Positions 46,284-55,462 of a stretch of DNA of 64,000 bases are shown here, in pieces; the first letter of the stretch is position 1; every line of letters starts with the position of its first letter. The stretch is from the NCBI RefSeq assembly GCF_016427505.1, contig NZ_JAELXS010000007.1:169051-233050 (forward strand). The letters run 5' to 3'. The translations under genes and the position numbers were made by a program. Below the pieces are notes generated by a model. It was not told where the DNA came from, did not search any database, and worked only from the letters and a program-made list of their open reading frames with translations. This stretch comes from Sphingomonas mollis. GTDB taxonomy: Bacteria > Pseudomonadota > Alphaproteobacteria > Sphingomonadales > Sphingomonadaceae.

Positions 46284-46583
46284 TCAACGCTTCCGCACGA
46301 ACTCGGCGCGCAGCACCAGCCCCTTGATGCCGTCGAACTTGCAGTCGATCTCCTGCGCGTCGCCGGTCAACCGGATCGATTTGATGAGCGTCCCGCGCTT
46401 CAGCGTCTGGCCCGCGCCCTTCACCGTCAGATCCTTGATGAGCGTCACCTGATCGCCATCGGCCAGCAGGTTGCCGACCGAATCGCGCACCTCGACGGTC
46501 TGTTCGGCACTGGCGGTCGCCACATCCGCCGCACTGACCCACTCGCCGCTTGCCTCGTCATAGATGTAATCGTCGTCGCTCAC
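46284..46583 (-). CDS. PhnA/YjdM-like protein without zinc ribbon
   Basis: 99 residues. The C-terminal domain of PhnA/YjdM is clear: VRDSVGNLLADGDQVTLIKDL, VKGAGQTLKRGTLIKSIRL, DCKFDGIKGLVLRAEFVRK. The N-terminus is YIYDEASGEWVSAAD, where canonical YjdM has a zinc ribbon with two CxxC pairs; the cysteines are absent. Despite the old name, the family is not proven to act on phosphonates. Upstream of ung in the same operon. Confidence 0.8.
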   Translation of the reverse strand: MSDDDYIYDEASGEWVSAADVATASAEQTVEVRDSVGNLLADGDQVTLIKDLTVKGAGQTLKRGTLIKSIRLTGDAQEIDCKFDGIKGLVLRAEFVRKR

Positions 46584-46659
46584 GCCATCGCTCCTGCTGC
46601 GCCGTCCGCGCTAGAGCAGCCCGCCGCCACCCGAAAGCCGTTTCGCGCGTTCTCCCGTC

Positions 46660-47142
46660 ATGCGCTTCCTTGTCGCCGCCCTGCCGGCCCTCGCCCTGCT
46701 CACCGCCGCGGCGCCACCACCGCCCACCTTCGACGCGCTGCGCTTCTTCAGCGGCAGGACCGAGGGGAAGGGGCGGTTCAAGGTCGCGCTGCGCGCCGGC
46801 CACGACGTGCACGTGCAGGGCCATGGCCGGATGGACGGCGACACGTTGATCCTCGACCAGATCGTCACCCGCGAGGGCACCGACCCCAAGCCGCGCCAAT
46901 GGCGCATCCGCGAGGTCTCACCCGGCCGCTACACCGGCACGCTGACCGACGCGAAGGGCGCGATCACCGGCGAGACGACCGGCGACCGGCTGCATCTCGC
47001 CTTCACCAGCACCGGCGGTTTCGCGGTCGAACAATGGCTGACGATCGCCGCCGACGGCCGCTCGGCGCAGAACCGGCTGACCGCCAAGAAGTTCGGCATC
47101 ACCGTCGCCACGCTGGACGAGACGATCCGCAAGCTCGACTGA
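46660..47142 (+). CDS. DUF3833-like exported protein
   Basis: 160 residues. Signal peptide MRFLVAALPALALLTAAAP. The mature part contains FFSGRTEGKGRFKVALRAG and VHVQGHGRMDGDTLILDQ, the DUF3833 core, a lipocalin-like beta fold thought to be periplasmic. Function unknown. Convergent with the S41 peptidase gene with a five-base gap. Confidence 0.8.
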   Translation: MRFLVAALPALALLTAAAPPPPTFDALRFFSGRTEGKGRFKVALRAGHDVHVQGHGRMDGDTLILDQIVTREGTDPKPRQWRIREVSPGRYTGTLTDAKGAITGETTGDRLHLAFTSTGGFAVEQWLTIAADGRSAQNRLTAKKFGITVATLDETIRKLD

Positions 47143-47147
47143 GGCGG

Positions 47148-48587
47148 TCAGAACAGCCCCGGCACCTCGCGCTGCGCGGTCGTCGGCCGTGTCGGCGACA
47201 GCAGCGTACGCGTGGCGCTGGCCCGGACCGACTGCGCGCTGGCATCGCCGGTGATCGGGCTGCACACCCGGCCCGCCAGGAAGTCGAGCGCGGCCCTGGT
47301 CGATGCCTCGCGCGGGTCGCCCATCTGATATGTCGTGTCGTCGGTCGCCCGGCAGCTCGCCTCCACCTTGCTGGCGAGGCCGTCATAATAATCGCCCTGA
47401 CGCGACGCGTTCTGCGTCGCCAGTGCCACGATACGCAGGCGGTCGTCGCACTTGTCGTAATCGCGGGCGATCTGGCCGACGGGCTTGCCATAGGTATTGG
47501 TCCCGACCAGAGCGGCATTGGCCCGCAGATACGGGATCGCGGCATTGATGACGAGTTCGCTGGCCGAGGCGGTGCCGCCGGTGCCGATGAACGCGATCCG
47601 CGTCGGCGCGATCGCCTGCGTCTGGCGCTGGTAGAGGCGGGTGGAGTTGCTGGCCGACTTCTCCGATCGATATACGGTATAACTTTGCACCTCGCTGGTC
47701 GATCGCGCCCCGCCCAGCAGATCGCTGAACAATTCCGCGATCTTGATGAGGCCGCCGCCGTTGTACCGGACATCGACGATCACCTGCGTGACGCCCGCTG
47801 CCTTGAACCGCGCGAACGCCTCGCGCAGCGCCGGGTCGGCGGTCTCGATGAAGGTCCGCAGGTTGACGTAACCGACCTGATTGCCGCCATCGCTGATGAT
47901 CTGCGCACCGTAGCGGGAGGATATCGGCGCCAGCGTATAATCCGCCTTCGCGACCGTCACCTCGCGTGTGCCGCCGCTGGCGCTGGCGATGCGAAACACC
48001 CGTGTCGTGCCGGCGGTATCCGGACCCAGCGCATCGACCACGCCCCCCGCGCCGGACGCACTCATCAAGGCCGAGACGGTGACGAGGTTGCCGCTGCTCG
48101 ATCCGACCGCGAGGATTTCGGTACCGCGATCGATCCCCGCGGCCAGTGCCGGCGCGCCCTCGAACGCCTCCGACACGAAGACCCGGCGGTTGGCGTTGTC
48201 GTAGGACAGGCGGATGCCGAAGCCACCGCTCGCACCCGCATCGTAATAGGCGTTCTCCGCCTTGATCGACGTCAGATACGTGAAATACCGGTCTTTCCGC
48301 TGGCTGCGGGCGGTGGCGGTCAGGGCGTCGATGTAATCGTCGACCGTCGTGTATCCGGCGGGGCTGAGCGTGGCCGGCAGCAGATCGGGGAACAGATACC
48401 ATTCGCGCAACTGCGCCGCCGCCCAGTTCTGTCGCTCCGTCAGGGAACAGCCGGCTGCGGTGGTGGGGGTCGGCGTGGCGCTGCCGGTCGGGGTCGATCC
48501 GGTGAAATTGCCGCCGTCATCGCCCCCGCCGCCGCATCCGGAGAGAAGAGCGAACAGGCTGACAGCCGCGACGAATCTGGATCTCAT
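47148..48587 (-). CDS. S41-family C-terminal processing peptidase-like lipoprotein
   Basis: 479 residues. Signal peptide with lipobox LLSGCGGGG and a Gly/Thr/Pro linker. A PDZ-like part follows (VFVSEAFEGAPALAAGIDRGTEIL), then the tail-specific protease domain: VDVRYNGGGLIKIAELF, the Ser nucleophile in GGTASASELVINAAI and the Lys in GTNTYGKPVGQ. It degrades or trims periplasmic proteins; substrate unknown. Single gene. Confidence 0.9.
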   Translation of the reverse strand: MRSRFVAAVSLFALLSGCGGGGDDGGNFTGSTPTGSATPTPTTAAGCSLTERQNWAAAQLREWYLFPDLLPATLSPAGYTTVDDYIDALTATARSQRKDRYFTYLTSIKAENAYYDAGASGGFGIRLSYDNANRRVFVSEAFEGAPALAAGIDRGTEILAVGSSSGNLVTVSALMSASGAGGVVDALGPDTAGTTRVFRIASASGGTREVTVAKADYTLAPISSRYGAQIISDGGNQVGYVNLRTFIETADPALREAFARFKAAGVTQVIVDVRYNGGGLIKIAELFSDLLGGARSTSEVQSYTVYRSEKSASNSTRLYQRQTQAIAPTRIAFIGTGGTASASELVINAAIPYLRANAALVGTNTYGKPVGQIARDYDKCDDRLRIVALATQNASRQGDYYDGLASKVEASCRATDDTTYQMGDPREASTRAALDFLAGRVCSPITGDASAQSVRASATRTLLSPTRPTTAQREVPGLF

Positions 48588-48717
48588 CGATTCTTCCCAC
48601 TTACCTTCAGCGGTTTAGCCGGCTTCTATATTCCTGTCAGGTTAAACACGCGTCATTACGGTAGAGTGAAGCAACCCGTGGCAACGACACTCGTTTCCAC
48701 GATCAGGAGGCCCTTCG

Positions 48718-49080
48718 ATGTCCAGACCGATCGCTTTGTCGTTGCCCCTGCTGATGCTGGCCGCGTGCGACGGCGGCACCTCCGCCACCGCGCCGGTGGC
48801 GAACACCGCGACGGCGGCACCGGACGGCGGCTATGCCGCCCGGATCAAGGCGCTATCGCCCAGATTGCGATCCGGCGTCTTCCTGCGCGCAATCCGGGAT
48901 GCGGGTGAAGAGTGTCAGGATGTGACGCGCGAATTCGCGATCGCACCGATCGAAAACCGTCCCGCCTGGGGTGTCCTGTGCGATCGGACCAATCCCTGGG
49001 TCGTCTCGATCGACCCCAACGGCACCGCGATGGTCACCAAGGCGTCGATCGCGTCGCAGCTTGCGCCGACCGCCGGATAG
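48718..49080 (+). CDS. Small hypothetical lipoprotein
   Basis: 120 residues. Lipobox LMLAAC after a short hydrophobic segment. The mature part has two cysteines (GEECQDV and VLCDRT) that may form a disulphide, and the motif VVSIDPNGTAMVTK. No family recognised. Preceded by a purine-rich ribosome site (caggagg). Confidence 0.65.
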   Translation: MSRPIALSLPLLMLAACDGGTSATAPVANTATAAPDGGYAARIKALSPRLRSGVFLRAIRDAGEECQDVTREFAIAPIENRPAWGVLCDRTNPWVVSIDPNGTAMVTKASIASQLAPTAG

Positions 49081-49084
49081 GCCG

Positions 49085-49462
49085 CTAATCCTCGCGGTCG
49101 AAATACCCGGCGCGCCGCTGACGATTGCGGGTGAACCACGCCCAGCCGGTCAGGAAGAAGCCGAACAGCGCGAACAGCAGCACCAGCGCCGCCAGTGGCA
49201 ACGGTGCTTGCTGCACGATCGCCACGCCCAGAGCGACGAGCGTTCCCAGCGAGTAGAGCGCACAGCCCAACGCCACCCGGATGCGGGCGCCCGGCTTGCG
49301 GGCATTGAATGGTACGATCGCCACCAGACACAGGGAGGACAGGGCAAGCGCGATCGGCAGGCCGATCTTCACCACCGGGCTGCCGAACAACAACAGGGAA
49401 AGCGCCAGGGTCGTCAGCGCCCACAGCGCCGCCCATAACCGGATTTTTATCATTCCACTCAC
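49085..49462 (-). CDS. Hypothetical inner-membrane protein
   Basis: 125 residues with four hydrophobic segments (LWALTTLALSLLLFG, IGLPIALALSSLCLVAIV, LYSLGTLVALGVAIV and LAALVLLFALFGFFLTGW) and a charged C-terminus RNRQRRAGYFDRED. No family recognised. An internal ATG (MIKIRLW) three codons later may be the true start. Convergent with the small lipoprotein gene, four bases apart. Confidence 0.6.
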   Translation of the reverse strand: MSGMIKIRLWAALWALTTLALSLLLFGSPVVKIGLPIALALSSLCLVAIVPFNARKPGARIRVALGCALYSLGTLVALGVAIVQQAPLPLAALVLLFALFGFFLTGWAWFTRNRQRRAGYFDRED

Positions 49463-49511
49463 GAACTCCAGCGGGGGCAGCGGTGCAACCTAAAAGGGTT
49501 CGTCGCAGAAT

Positions 49512-50321
49512 TCAAAGTGTCGCTGACACCGATGGGACCGGATCGCCCGGCTGATCGATCCGCGCCTGCAGACATTCGACCCGGCCGTCCTCCAGCCGGA
49601 CCGCCGTCAGCACACCGGTCCTGTACGCACCGGTGTCGATGCCGATGCGCTGTTCGCGAATGACCGGCTGGTCCGAATCCCAGCTATGGCCATGCACGAT
49701 GATCTTCTCGAACCGCCGTTTGTGATGGAGAAAATCATCGCGAATCCACAAAAGGTCTGCTGCGACCTGACGGTGAAGAGGGATGCCGGGTCGTACGCCG
49801 GCATGCACGAAGGCGTAATCGCCGATCCGGTGCGACAACGACAGCGTCTGCAACAGGCGCAGGTGAGAGGCGGGCATCCGTTCCAGTAACTCGTCCCGCG
49901 CGCGGTAATAGTCGGCCGACGCGGCGGGATCGGGCAGCGTCACGCCATAGGATTGCAGCGTCTCCCTACCGCCGACGTTCAGCCACCCCCGCGCATCGAT
50001 CGGATCGTCGATATAGGCGAGCATCATTTCCTCGTGATTACCTTTCAGGAAATGAGGGTCGAATTCGGCGTGCGTCCGCATCCAGATCAGCGCCGACAGC
50101 ACCTTCGCCGATTCGGGACCGCGATCGACGTAATCGCCGCAGAAAACGACGATCGGCCGCCGACCGTTGCCCCGTGCCTTCACATCGTCCGCGATGCGGG
50201 CAAGCAACCGGGTCATCAGGTCGTATCGGCCATGCACATCGCCGATCGCGTACACCAGCTCACCCGCTACCGACGCGTTCGTACCCCAGGGTATGTCGCT
50301 GGCTGCCTTCGTCCACATCAC
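49512..50321 (-). CDS. Metallophosphoesterase, PPP-type protein phosphatase
   Basis: 269 residues. The PPP family triad is intact: YAIGDVHGRYDL, FCGDYVDRGPES and FLKGNHEEMM, with IVHGHSWD as the C-terminal metal-binding motif. Such bacterial enzymes dephosphorylate Ser/Thr or Tyr phosphoproteins or, as in ApaH, split dinucleoside polyphosphates. The size matches the bacterial Ser/Thr phosphatase group. Likely in an operon with the following membrane-anchored protein (six-base gap upstream). Confidence 0.9.
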   Translation of the reverse strand: MMWTKAASDIPWGTNASVAGELVYAIGDVHGRYDLMTRLLARIADDVKARGNGRRPIVVFCGDYVDRGPESAKVLSALIWMRTHAEFDPHFLKGNHEEMMLAYIDDPIDARGWLNVGGRETLQSYGVTLPDPAASADYYRARDELLERMPASHLRLLQTLSLSHRIGDYAFVHAGVRPGIPLHRQVAADLLWIRDDFLHHKRRFEKIIVHGHSWDSDQPVIREQRIGIDTGAYRTGVLTAVRLEDGRVECLQARIDQPGDPVPSVSATL

Positions 50322-50327
50322 GGGCGG

Positions 50328-51101
50328 TTATTCACTGGCAACGAAGCGGGTCGCTGGTCCGGCATCGGTCAAATAGCGCAACTGATCGGCCAGATCATCA
50401 TAGCGGCGGATCGTTTCATCGGGATCGTCGAGCGAGATCGCCAATGCGCGCGTCCAGTCGCGGCGGACCTCGACCAGATCGCGACGCGGTACGCCTGCTT
50501 GCACCGCTCGCTGATATGCCACGAGCAGACGTCGATCGGCGGCACGAACGTCGCGATAGATGCAGGCATCCTCGGTGCTACCGGCGCGACAACCATCCGC
50601 CCGCGATCCTGCATCGGCCGGGACAGCCACGCGGCGAACGGCAGGTTGTCGTCGTTCATCGGATACCTTCGCCGCAACCCTGACGATGCGGGGGGCGTCA
50701 ATCCGTTCCTCGTTCGCAACTGGCAACGGCGTCGCATCGTCTGGCTGGTCGGCCGTTTGCAGAGCGGCATCCTCGACGCGCGGCTCAGCCGATGGCGCGA
50801 TCGCCGTGTAGGCCGCGACATGGTCGATCTTGCGGGGAGTGACGTGCTGCGTCGATGCGGCATTCAGGGGTGATGCGGTGTCGATCTGCGTGAACAGGAA
50901 GCCCGCCGTCACGAGTGCTGCGATGGGGGCGCCCAGCGTCAGCCAGCGGGCGCGTCGCGGTGGTGCCCCGCGCCTGACCGAGCCAAAGGCGCTGCCGGAC
51001 AGCCGCGCGTCATCGATGCGATCACCGGCCAGACCGGCAGACGCAAAGATGCCTTGCATGTCGTTGGCGACCTTACCGGTCCAGTCATCGCGTGCGGCCA
51101 T
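50328..51101 (-). CDS. Membrane-anchored protein with LprI-like C-terminal region
   Basis: 257 residues. A cytosolic N-terminus of about 50 residues, a single hydrophobic helix (LGAPIAALVTAGFLFTQ), then a long extracytoplasmic part. The C-terminal third (CRAGSTEDACIYRDVRAADRR, then LLVAYQRAVQAGVPRRDLVEV and RRDWTRAL) resembles LprI/DUF1311 domains, found in lysozyme inhibitors and secreted proteins. Six bases upstream of the phosphatase gene in the same orientation. Role unknown. Confidence 0.55.
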   Translation of the reverse strand: MAARDDWTGKVANDMQGIFASAGLAGDRIDDARLSGSAFGSVRRGAPPRRARWLTLGAPIAALVTAGFLFTQIDTASPLNAASTQHVTPRKIDHVAAYTAIAPSAEPRVEDAALQTADQPDDATPLPVANEERIDAPRIVRVAAKVSDERRQPAVRRVAVPADAGSRADGCRAGSTEDACIYRDVRAADRRLLVAYQRAVQAGVPRRDLVEVRRDWTRALAISLDDPDETIRRYDDLADQLRYLTDAGPATRFVASE

Positions 51102-51211
51102 AGCGTGCCTTTACCCTTTCGACCCTATTTCTGGACCTTTCGTCCTTAACCGACAGTTTACGGTTTGGGTCCCGATGCCGGATGATATGGATCAAGCTGC
51201 CGTGTCCGATG

Positions 51212-51733
51212 TCAGTCGCGACCCTCCAGCTTGGCCTTCAATCCGGCAAAGGCGTTGAAGGGGACGACCTCTTCCTCGCTGACGATGCCGGCGTCCCTCA
51301 GGGCGGCCGCTGCATTTGGTCCGCGTGGGAACGGATCGAGCGACAGCGCCATCGTTTCGGCCGCCGCTTCACCCAGATCGATCGCACCGCCCTCGATCTC
51401 GATCGTGTCGAGCGCGTCGGCGGACAGTTCGATCTCCTCGCCGCTGAGGGAAGGTTCGACGAAGCGAACCGCGACGGGCTCGTCGATCGCGATCGGAAGG
51501 GCGTCGCCGGTGATCGAACAGGCCTGCACCAGCGCAGCCGTGACGGTGCCGGTGACCAGGATACCCGTTGCCTCCCGGCGGAGGATCAGGTGCGCGGCCA
51601 GTTCGTCGATGGCGACGATGCCGAACCGACGCGCCAGTGCCGCGCGCTCGTGCTCGTCGGCGACGATATCGACCGTGCGATCCTGTTCACCGATCGTGTC
51701 GAGCCGTTCGGGCCGGCTCCATTCGGGGGTCAT
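51212..51733 (-). CDS. YceD-family (DUF177) protein
   Basis: 173 residues. In Escherichia coli YceD is linked to 23S rRNA and ribosome assembly, by genetic context with rpmF. Seen here: LILRREATGILVTGTVTAALVQACSITG (the DUF177 core), EEIELSADALDTIEIEGGAIDLGE, and the C-terminal LDPFPRGPNA. The start overlaps the cytochrome chaperone stop by four bases. No rpmF is adjacent, unlike in gammaproteobacteria; the pairing with the chaperone is the usual alphaproteobacterial one. Confidence 0.88.
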   Translation of the reverse strand: MTPEWSRPERLDTIGEQDRTVDIVADEHERAALARRFGIVAIDELAAHLILRREATGILVTGTVTAALVQACSITGDALPIAIDEPVAVRFVEPSLSGEEIELSADALDTIEIEGGAIDLGEAAAETMALSLDPFPRGPNAAAALRDAGIVSEEEVVPFNAFAGLKAKLEGRD

Positions 51734-52257
51734 GGCAGTTCTCCGCTCAGCAAGGTCGCGATCGGTCGCGTCGATAGATCGTCGTGCAGGCACCGCAGTT
51801 CGGTCGCGACATGCTCCACCGCCGATGCCGACGGGGCATCATCACGATAGAGGTTGCGGATCAGTGCGTCTTCCAGACTGCCATCGGCAAAGGCGTCGCG
51901 ATAGGCGCCGAGGCGCCCGCCAAGGGCCGCCATCATCCGGCCGACCTGCTTGCCGACGACCATGTCGCCAAAGCCGATCTGGCGGAGCTGCGCATCCATG
52001 TCGTCGACGAAATGTTCGGCGAGCGCGGTGGCGGGGGCGGCACCCTCCGGTTCCCGTTCCAGCCGCAGCAGCACGATAGACAGGACGGCGGCGATCGCAT
52101 CGAAGCGGCCGTCGACCGTATCGGGAACGGCACCGGCGACGTACCAGTGCTCGGCCCGCGCACGGGTGACGATCGCGCGATAGAGCGGAATGGTCGCCTC
52201 GTCGCGCCGTGGTCGCCATAATCGTTTCAGCCAGTCCAAGCCCCGCATCCTCTCCAT
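51730..52257 (-). CDS. Ubiquinol-cytochrome c chaperone-family protein
   Basis: 175 residues. VPDTVDGRFDAIAAVLSIVLLRL, AEHFVDDMDAQLRQIGFGDMVVGK and MMAALGGRLGAYRDAFADGSLE match the Cbp3/UQCC1 chaperone family that assists cytochrome b assembly in complex III. The ATG at 52257 is the first plausible one; another nine bases later is possible. Overlaps yceD by four bases and is divergent from bamE (144-base gap). Confidence 0.88.
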   Translation of the reverse strand: MERMRGLDWLKRLWRPRRDEATIPLYRAIVTRARAEHWYVAGAVPDTVDGRFDAIAAVLSIVLLRLEREPEGAAPATALAEHFVDDMDAQLRQIGFGDMVVGKQVGRMMAALGGRLGAYRDAFADGSLEDALIRNLYRDDAPSASAVEHVATELRCLHDDLSTRPIATLLSGELP

Positions 52258-52401
52258 CGTTCCACGTCTGATGTTCCACGCCCGTCTATGCCGTGCGACT
52301 TGTACACCGCCGGCTCCTCGCATATCGAGGCGTTCGGTGGCCGATGCAATCGCGGGCGGTGGCCGCTTCGTACCCCAGCGTCGCCCGCCTGGAGTGTTTT
52401 C

Positions 52402-52893
52402 ATGCGTTTCCCGTCCGCCCGCGCCGCGCTCGCCGCGAGTCTCGTCGCCGGCGTCCTCGTCGGGGGCTGCGCGCCGCTGCGTTCGCACCAGGGCTATGTG
52501 ATCGATGCCGATCTGGTCAATTCGGTGCAGCCGGGCGTCGATACCCGCCAGTCGGTGCAGCAGGTGCTGGGCAAGCCGAGCATCGCTGGCCAGTTCGCGC
52601 CCGGCACCGGCGGCGACTGGTATTACATCGCGCGCGACAGCCGCAATTACGGCTTCCAGACGCCGCGAGTGAAATCGCAGATCACCATCCAGATCAGCTT
52701 CGACCCCGCCGGTAACGTGACGACGATCCGTCGCGGCGACATCGAGCAGGTGGCGTCGATCACGCCTTATGGCAAGACGACGCCGACGCTGGGTCGCCAG
52801 CGCGGGTTCTTCCAGGATCTGTTCGGCAATATCGGTACGGTCGGCGCCGCGGGTGCCGGCGGCGGCGGCGGCGGTAACCGCGATACCCCGTAA
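52402..52893 (+). CDS. bamE: Outer-membrane assembly lipoprotein BamE
   Basis: 163 residues. Signal peptide with lipobox VLVGGCAPL. The SmpA/OmlA fold: VQPGVDTRQSVQQVLGKPSIAG and GDWYYIARDSRNYGF, then SFDPAGNVTTIRRGDIEQ. Component of the BAM complex for beta-barrel insertion. A Gly-rich C-terminus (GAAGAGGGGGGNRDTP) is peculiar to this lineage. Monocistronic. Confidence 0.93.
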   Translation: MRFPSARAALAASLVAGVLVGGCAPLRSHQGYVIDADLVNSVQPGVDTRQSVQQVLGKPSIAGQFAPGTGGDWYYIARDSRNYGFQTPRVKSQITIQISFDPAGNVTTIRRGDIEQVASITPYGKTTPTLGRQRGFFQDLFGNIGTVGAAGAGGGGGGNRDTP

Positions 52894-53067
52894 GACCGGT
52901 ATCGGCGGGACTGGCTGGCCGGCCTGTCGCTCCCCAACATTTGACGTTTTCGTTAACCCAACCCGTTGTTATATCTGGCTCGCGTTGGGACAATGGTCCC
53001 CGATCTGACCCGTTGCGACATTCTTCTGAAACGTCCATTTCGGACGTAATTTCAGGGGGGGGCGGCG

Positions 53068-54459
53068 GTGGGGGCAGTGCAGGGGGCGATCGACGCGATC
53101 GCGCGGGAAGCAATATTGTTCGCCGGCGTGGGCCTGTTGATCGGCGGTATCGACGACCTGCTGATCGATGCCGCTTTCCTGATCCGCCGGGCGTGGCGAG
53201 GCGGACGTCGGCGATTGTCGGTGATGACCCTGTCGGCACCGACCCGGCCCGGTCGCATGGCGGTGTTCGTGCCGGCGTGGGACGAGGAAGCGGTAATCGG
53301 CGCGATGCTGACGACCGCGCTCGACCGGTATCGCCATGACGATTACCGGATCTATGTCGGTCTATACCCCAATGACGGGCCGACGATCGCCGCTGCGACG
53401 GCGGTGGCCCGTACTGACCCCCGCATCAGGCTGGTGATCGGCGATACGCCCGGACCGACGACGAAAGCCGGATGTCTCAATACGTTATGGCATGCCTTGC
53501 TGGCGGCGGATGCGGCGGACGCACGCGTCACGAAGGCGATCGTGTTCCATGACGCCGAGGATGTCGTCCATCCCGATGAATTGACCGTGTTCGACACGCT
53601 GATCGAGGGGCGGGCGGTGGTGCAGTTGCCGGTGCTGCCGCTGGTGAAGCGCGGATCGCGGCTGGTGTCCGGTCACTATGCGGACGAGTTCGCAGAGGCA
53701 CATGCCAAGAGTCTGGTGGTTCGCACCGCGCTTGGCGCGGGCATGCCGCTGGCGGGCACGGGATGCGCAGTGGCGCCGGCGATGATCGCCCGGATCGCAG
53801 CGGTACGCGGGGGTGATCCCTTCGATCCGGCGAGTTTGGTGGAGGATTACGAATTGGGGCTGCGCATCGCCGAGATGGGCGGGCGCGGATTGTTCGCGCG
53901 GGTGACGGACGAGCGGGGCGGTCTGGTGGCGGTGCGGGCATATTTTCCGGCGACGCTCGGCACGGCGGTCCGGCAGAAGGCGCGGTGGATCACCGGCATC
54001 GCGTTGGTCGGCTGGGACCGGGTCGGCTGGGCGCGGCCGCTGGCGATGGTGGATCACTGGATGCGGATGCGCGACCGGCGCGCGCCGATCGCGGTGCTGG
54101 TGCTGGGGGCGGCTTATCTGTCGATCGTCGCGTGGCTGGCGTCGATTGTGTCCCATGGCTGGACCGGCGTGCCCGTGACGCCGATGCCCGATGCGGTTCG
54201 GCTGTTGCTGATCGTGAATGCGTGGCTCCTCGGTTGGCGGCTGATCGTGCGGGCGGCGTTCACGGGGCGGACCTATGGCTGGCGAGAGGCGATGTGGTCG
54301 ATGCCGCGGCTGGTGGTCGGCAATCTGATCGCGCTGCTTGCCGCCGGACGGGCGATCTGGCGATATATCTGGATGCTGCGCGGGGCGGCGCCGGCGTGGG
54401 ACAAGACACGGCACGAGTTTCCCGCGCTCGACCAGCCGATCGATGCGGTGGCGTCGTGA
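53068..54459 (+). CDS. NfrB-like membrane glycosyltransferase, family 2
   Basis: 463 residues, GTG start. An N-terminal membrane helix, then a GT2 catalytic domain with AVFVPAWDEEAVIGAM, GPTTKAGCLNTLW, IVFHDAEDVVHP (the D,D nucleotide-sugar site), GTGCAVAP, LVEDYELGLR (catalytic base) and the QxxRW motif as RQKARWITGI. Several more membrane helices close the protein. It resembles the GT domain of NfrB, which makes an exopolysaccharide used as phage N4 receptor, but has no N-terminal MshEN c-di-GMP domain. Overlaps the next gene by four bases (GTGA). Confidence 0.85.
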   Translation: MGAVQGAIDAIAREAILFAGVGLLIGGIDDLLIDAAFLIRRAWRGGRRRLSVMTLSAPTRPGRMAVFVPAWDEEAVIGAMLTTALDRYRHDDYRIYVGLYPNDGPTIAAATAVARTDPRIRLVIGDTPGPTTKAGCLNTLWHALLAADAADARVTKAIVFHDAEDVVHPDELTVFDTLIEGRAVVQLPVLPLVKRGSRLVSGHYADEFAEAHAKSLVVRTALGAGMPLAGTGCAVAPAMIARIAAVRGGDPFDPASLVEDYELGLRIAEMGGRGLFARVTDERGGLVAVRAYFPATLGTAVRQKARWITGIALVGWDRVGWARPLAMVDHWMRMRDRRAPIAVLVLGAAYLSIVAWLASIVSHGWTGVPVTPMPDAVRLLLIVNAWLLGWRLIVRAAFTGRTYGWREAMWSMPRLVVGNLIALLAAGRAIWRYIWMLRGAAPAWDKTRHEFPALDQPIDAVAS

Positions 54460-55436
54460 GGGGCGGGCGGCCGTTCCGCTTTCTGGCGGTCACGCTGGGC
54501 AGCTGGACGATAGTGAGGGCGGCGCTGTTGTGGCCGACGATCGATTCGGTGCCGGCGCTGATCCGGGCGATCGTGCCACCGGCGGCGGCGGAGTCGTTCT
54601 TTGCGAAAGCGCCGTTGCGGACGGGGGTAAAGCGGGGTGTCGTTTCTGAGCTTGCTGCGACCGTCGAACAGCCGGAGGTGACCGAGTTGCCCAGCTTTGT
54701 GGCGGCCAGAGCGAACGTTGCCTTGCCTGCCGTACCAAATGCGCAGGTCGAAGCAGATGCTACACCGATCCAACCGCCACCCCAGCGACCCGTTCCACTG
54801 GCGACAGCACCAGCCCGGTTGGCCGGCAGTATCTGGGGCATTGCCCGCAACGGCCGCGGCGGCGCGCTGCCCGGCGGCCAGCTGGGTGGATCGCAGGCGG
54901 GGTTTCGCCTGACCTACGCCTTGGGAGAAGCGCGGCAGGTCGCACTGGCGGCGCGGGTGTCCAGCCCGTTGCGAGGACGTGGACGCGAGATGGCATTGGG
55001 CATCGACTGGCAACCGATGGCGCTGCCTCTGCACGTCATCGCCGAGCAGCGGATCGCGTTGGACGGCGGCAAGGGCGGCCCAGCGCTGATGGTGATCGGC
55101 GGCGTCGATCCGGTGCCGGTCGCATTCGGTTTCCGGCTTGAGGCCTATGGTCAGGCAGGGGCGATCGCCCGTGACCGGATCGAGCCGTTTGTCGATGGCG
55201 CGGCGCGGTTGACCAGAGCAGTTGCGACGATCGGGCGCGCCCGTGTCGATCTGGGCGTCGGCGGCTGGGGCGGGGCGCAGCGCGGTGCGGCGCGGCTGGA
55301 TGTCGGCCCCAGTATCGCGTTGGCGGTGCCGGTGGCCGAGCGGACGGTGCGGATGACGCTCGACTGGCGACAGCGGATCGCGGGCGATGCGCGACCCGGA
55401 TCGGGGCCGGCGCTGACGATCGGCAGCGACTTTTAA
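54456..55436 (+). CDS. NfrA-like C-terminal barrel protein
   Basis: 326 residues, GTG start in the stop of the glycosyltransferase gene. Short hydrophobic N-terminus (FLAVTLGSWTIVRAALL), a proline-rich linker, then a beta-rich domain: GSQAGFRLTYALGEARQVAL, PLHVIAEQRIALDGGK, and the end GSGPALTIGSDF with a terminal phenylalanine typical of outer-membrane barrels. NfrA, the outer-membrane partner of NfrB, is far longer and has TPR repeats; here only a C-terminal-like domain remains. Probably exports or anchors the glycan made by the upstream enzyme. Confidence 0.65.
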   Translation: MRGGRPFRFLAVTLGSWTIVRAALLWPTIDSVPALIRAIVPPAAAESFFAKAPLRTGVKRGVVSELAATVEQPEVTELPSFVAARANVALPAVPNAQVEADATPIQPPPQRPVPLATAPARLAGSIWGIARNGRGGALPGGQLGGSQAGFRLTYALGEARQVALAARVSSPLRGRGREMALGIDWQPMALPLHVIAEQRIALDGGKGGPALMVIGGVDPVPVAFGFRLEAYGQAGAIARDRIEPFVDGAARLTRAVATIGRARVDLGVGGWGGAQRGAARLDVGPSIALAVPVAERTVRMTLDWRQRIAGDARPGSGPALTIGSDF

Positions 55437-55462
55437 GCAGAGCCGCGCTAACGGGTCGGGCC

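Noticed and set aside
45633..48908. A 1091-codon plus-strand open frame
   Set aside because: It crosses ung, the PhnA-like gene, the DUF3833 gene and the S41 gene, each with firm motifs in another frame or strand. No domain is recognisable in it.
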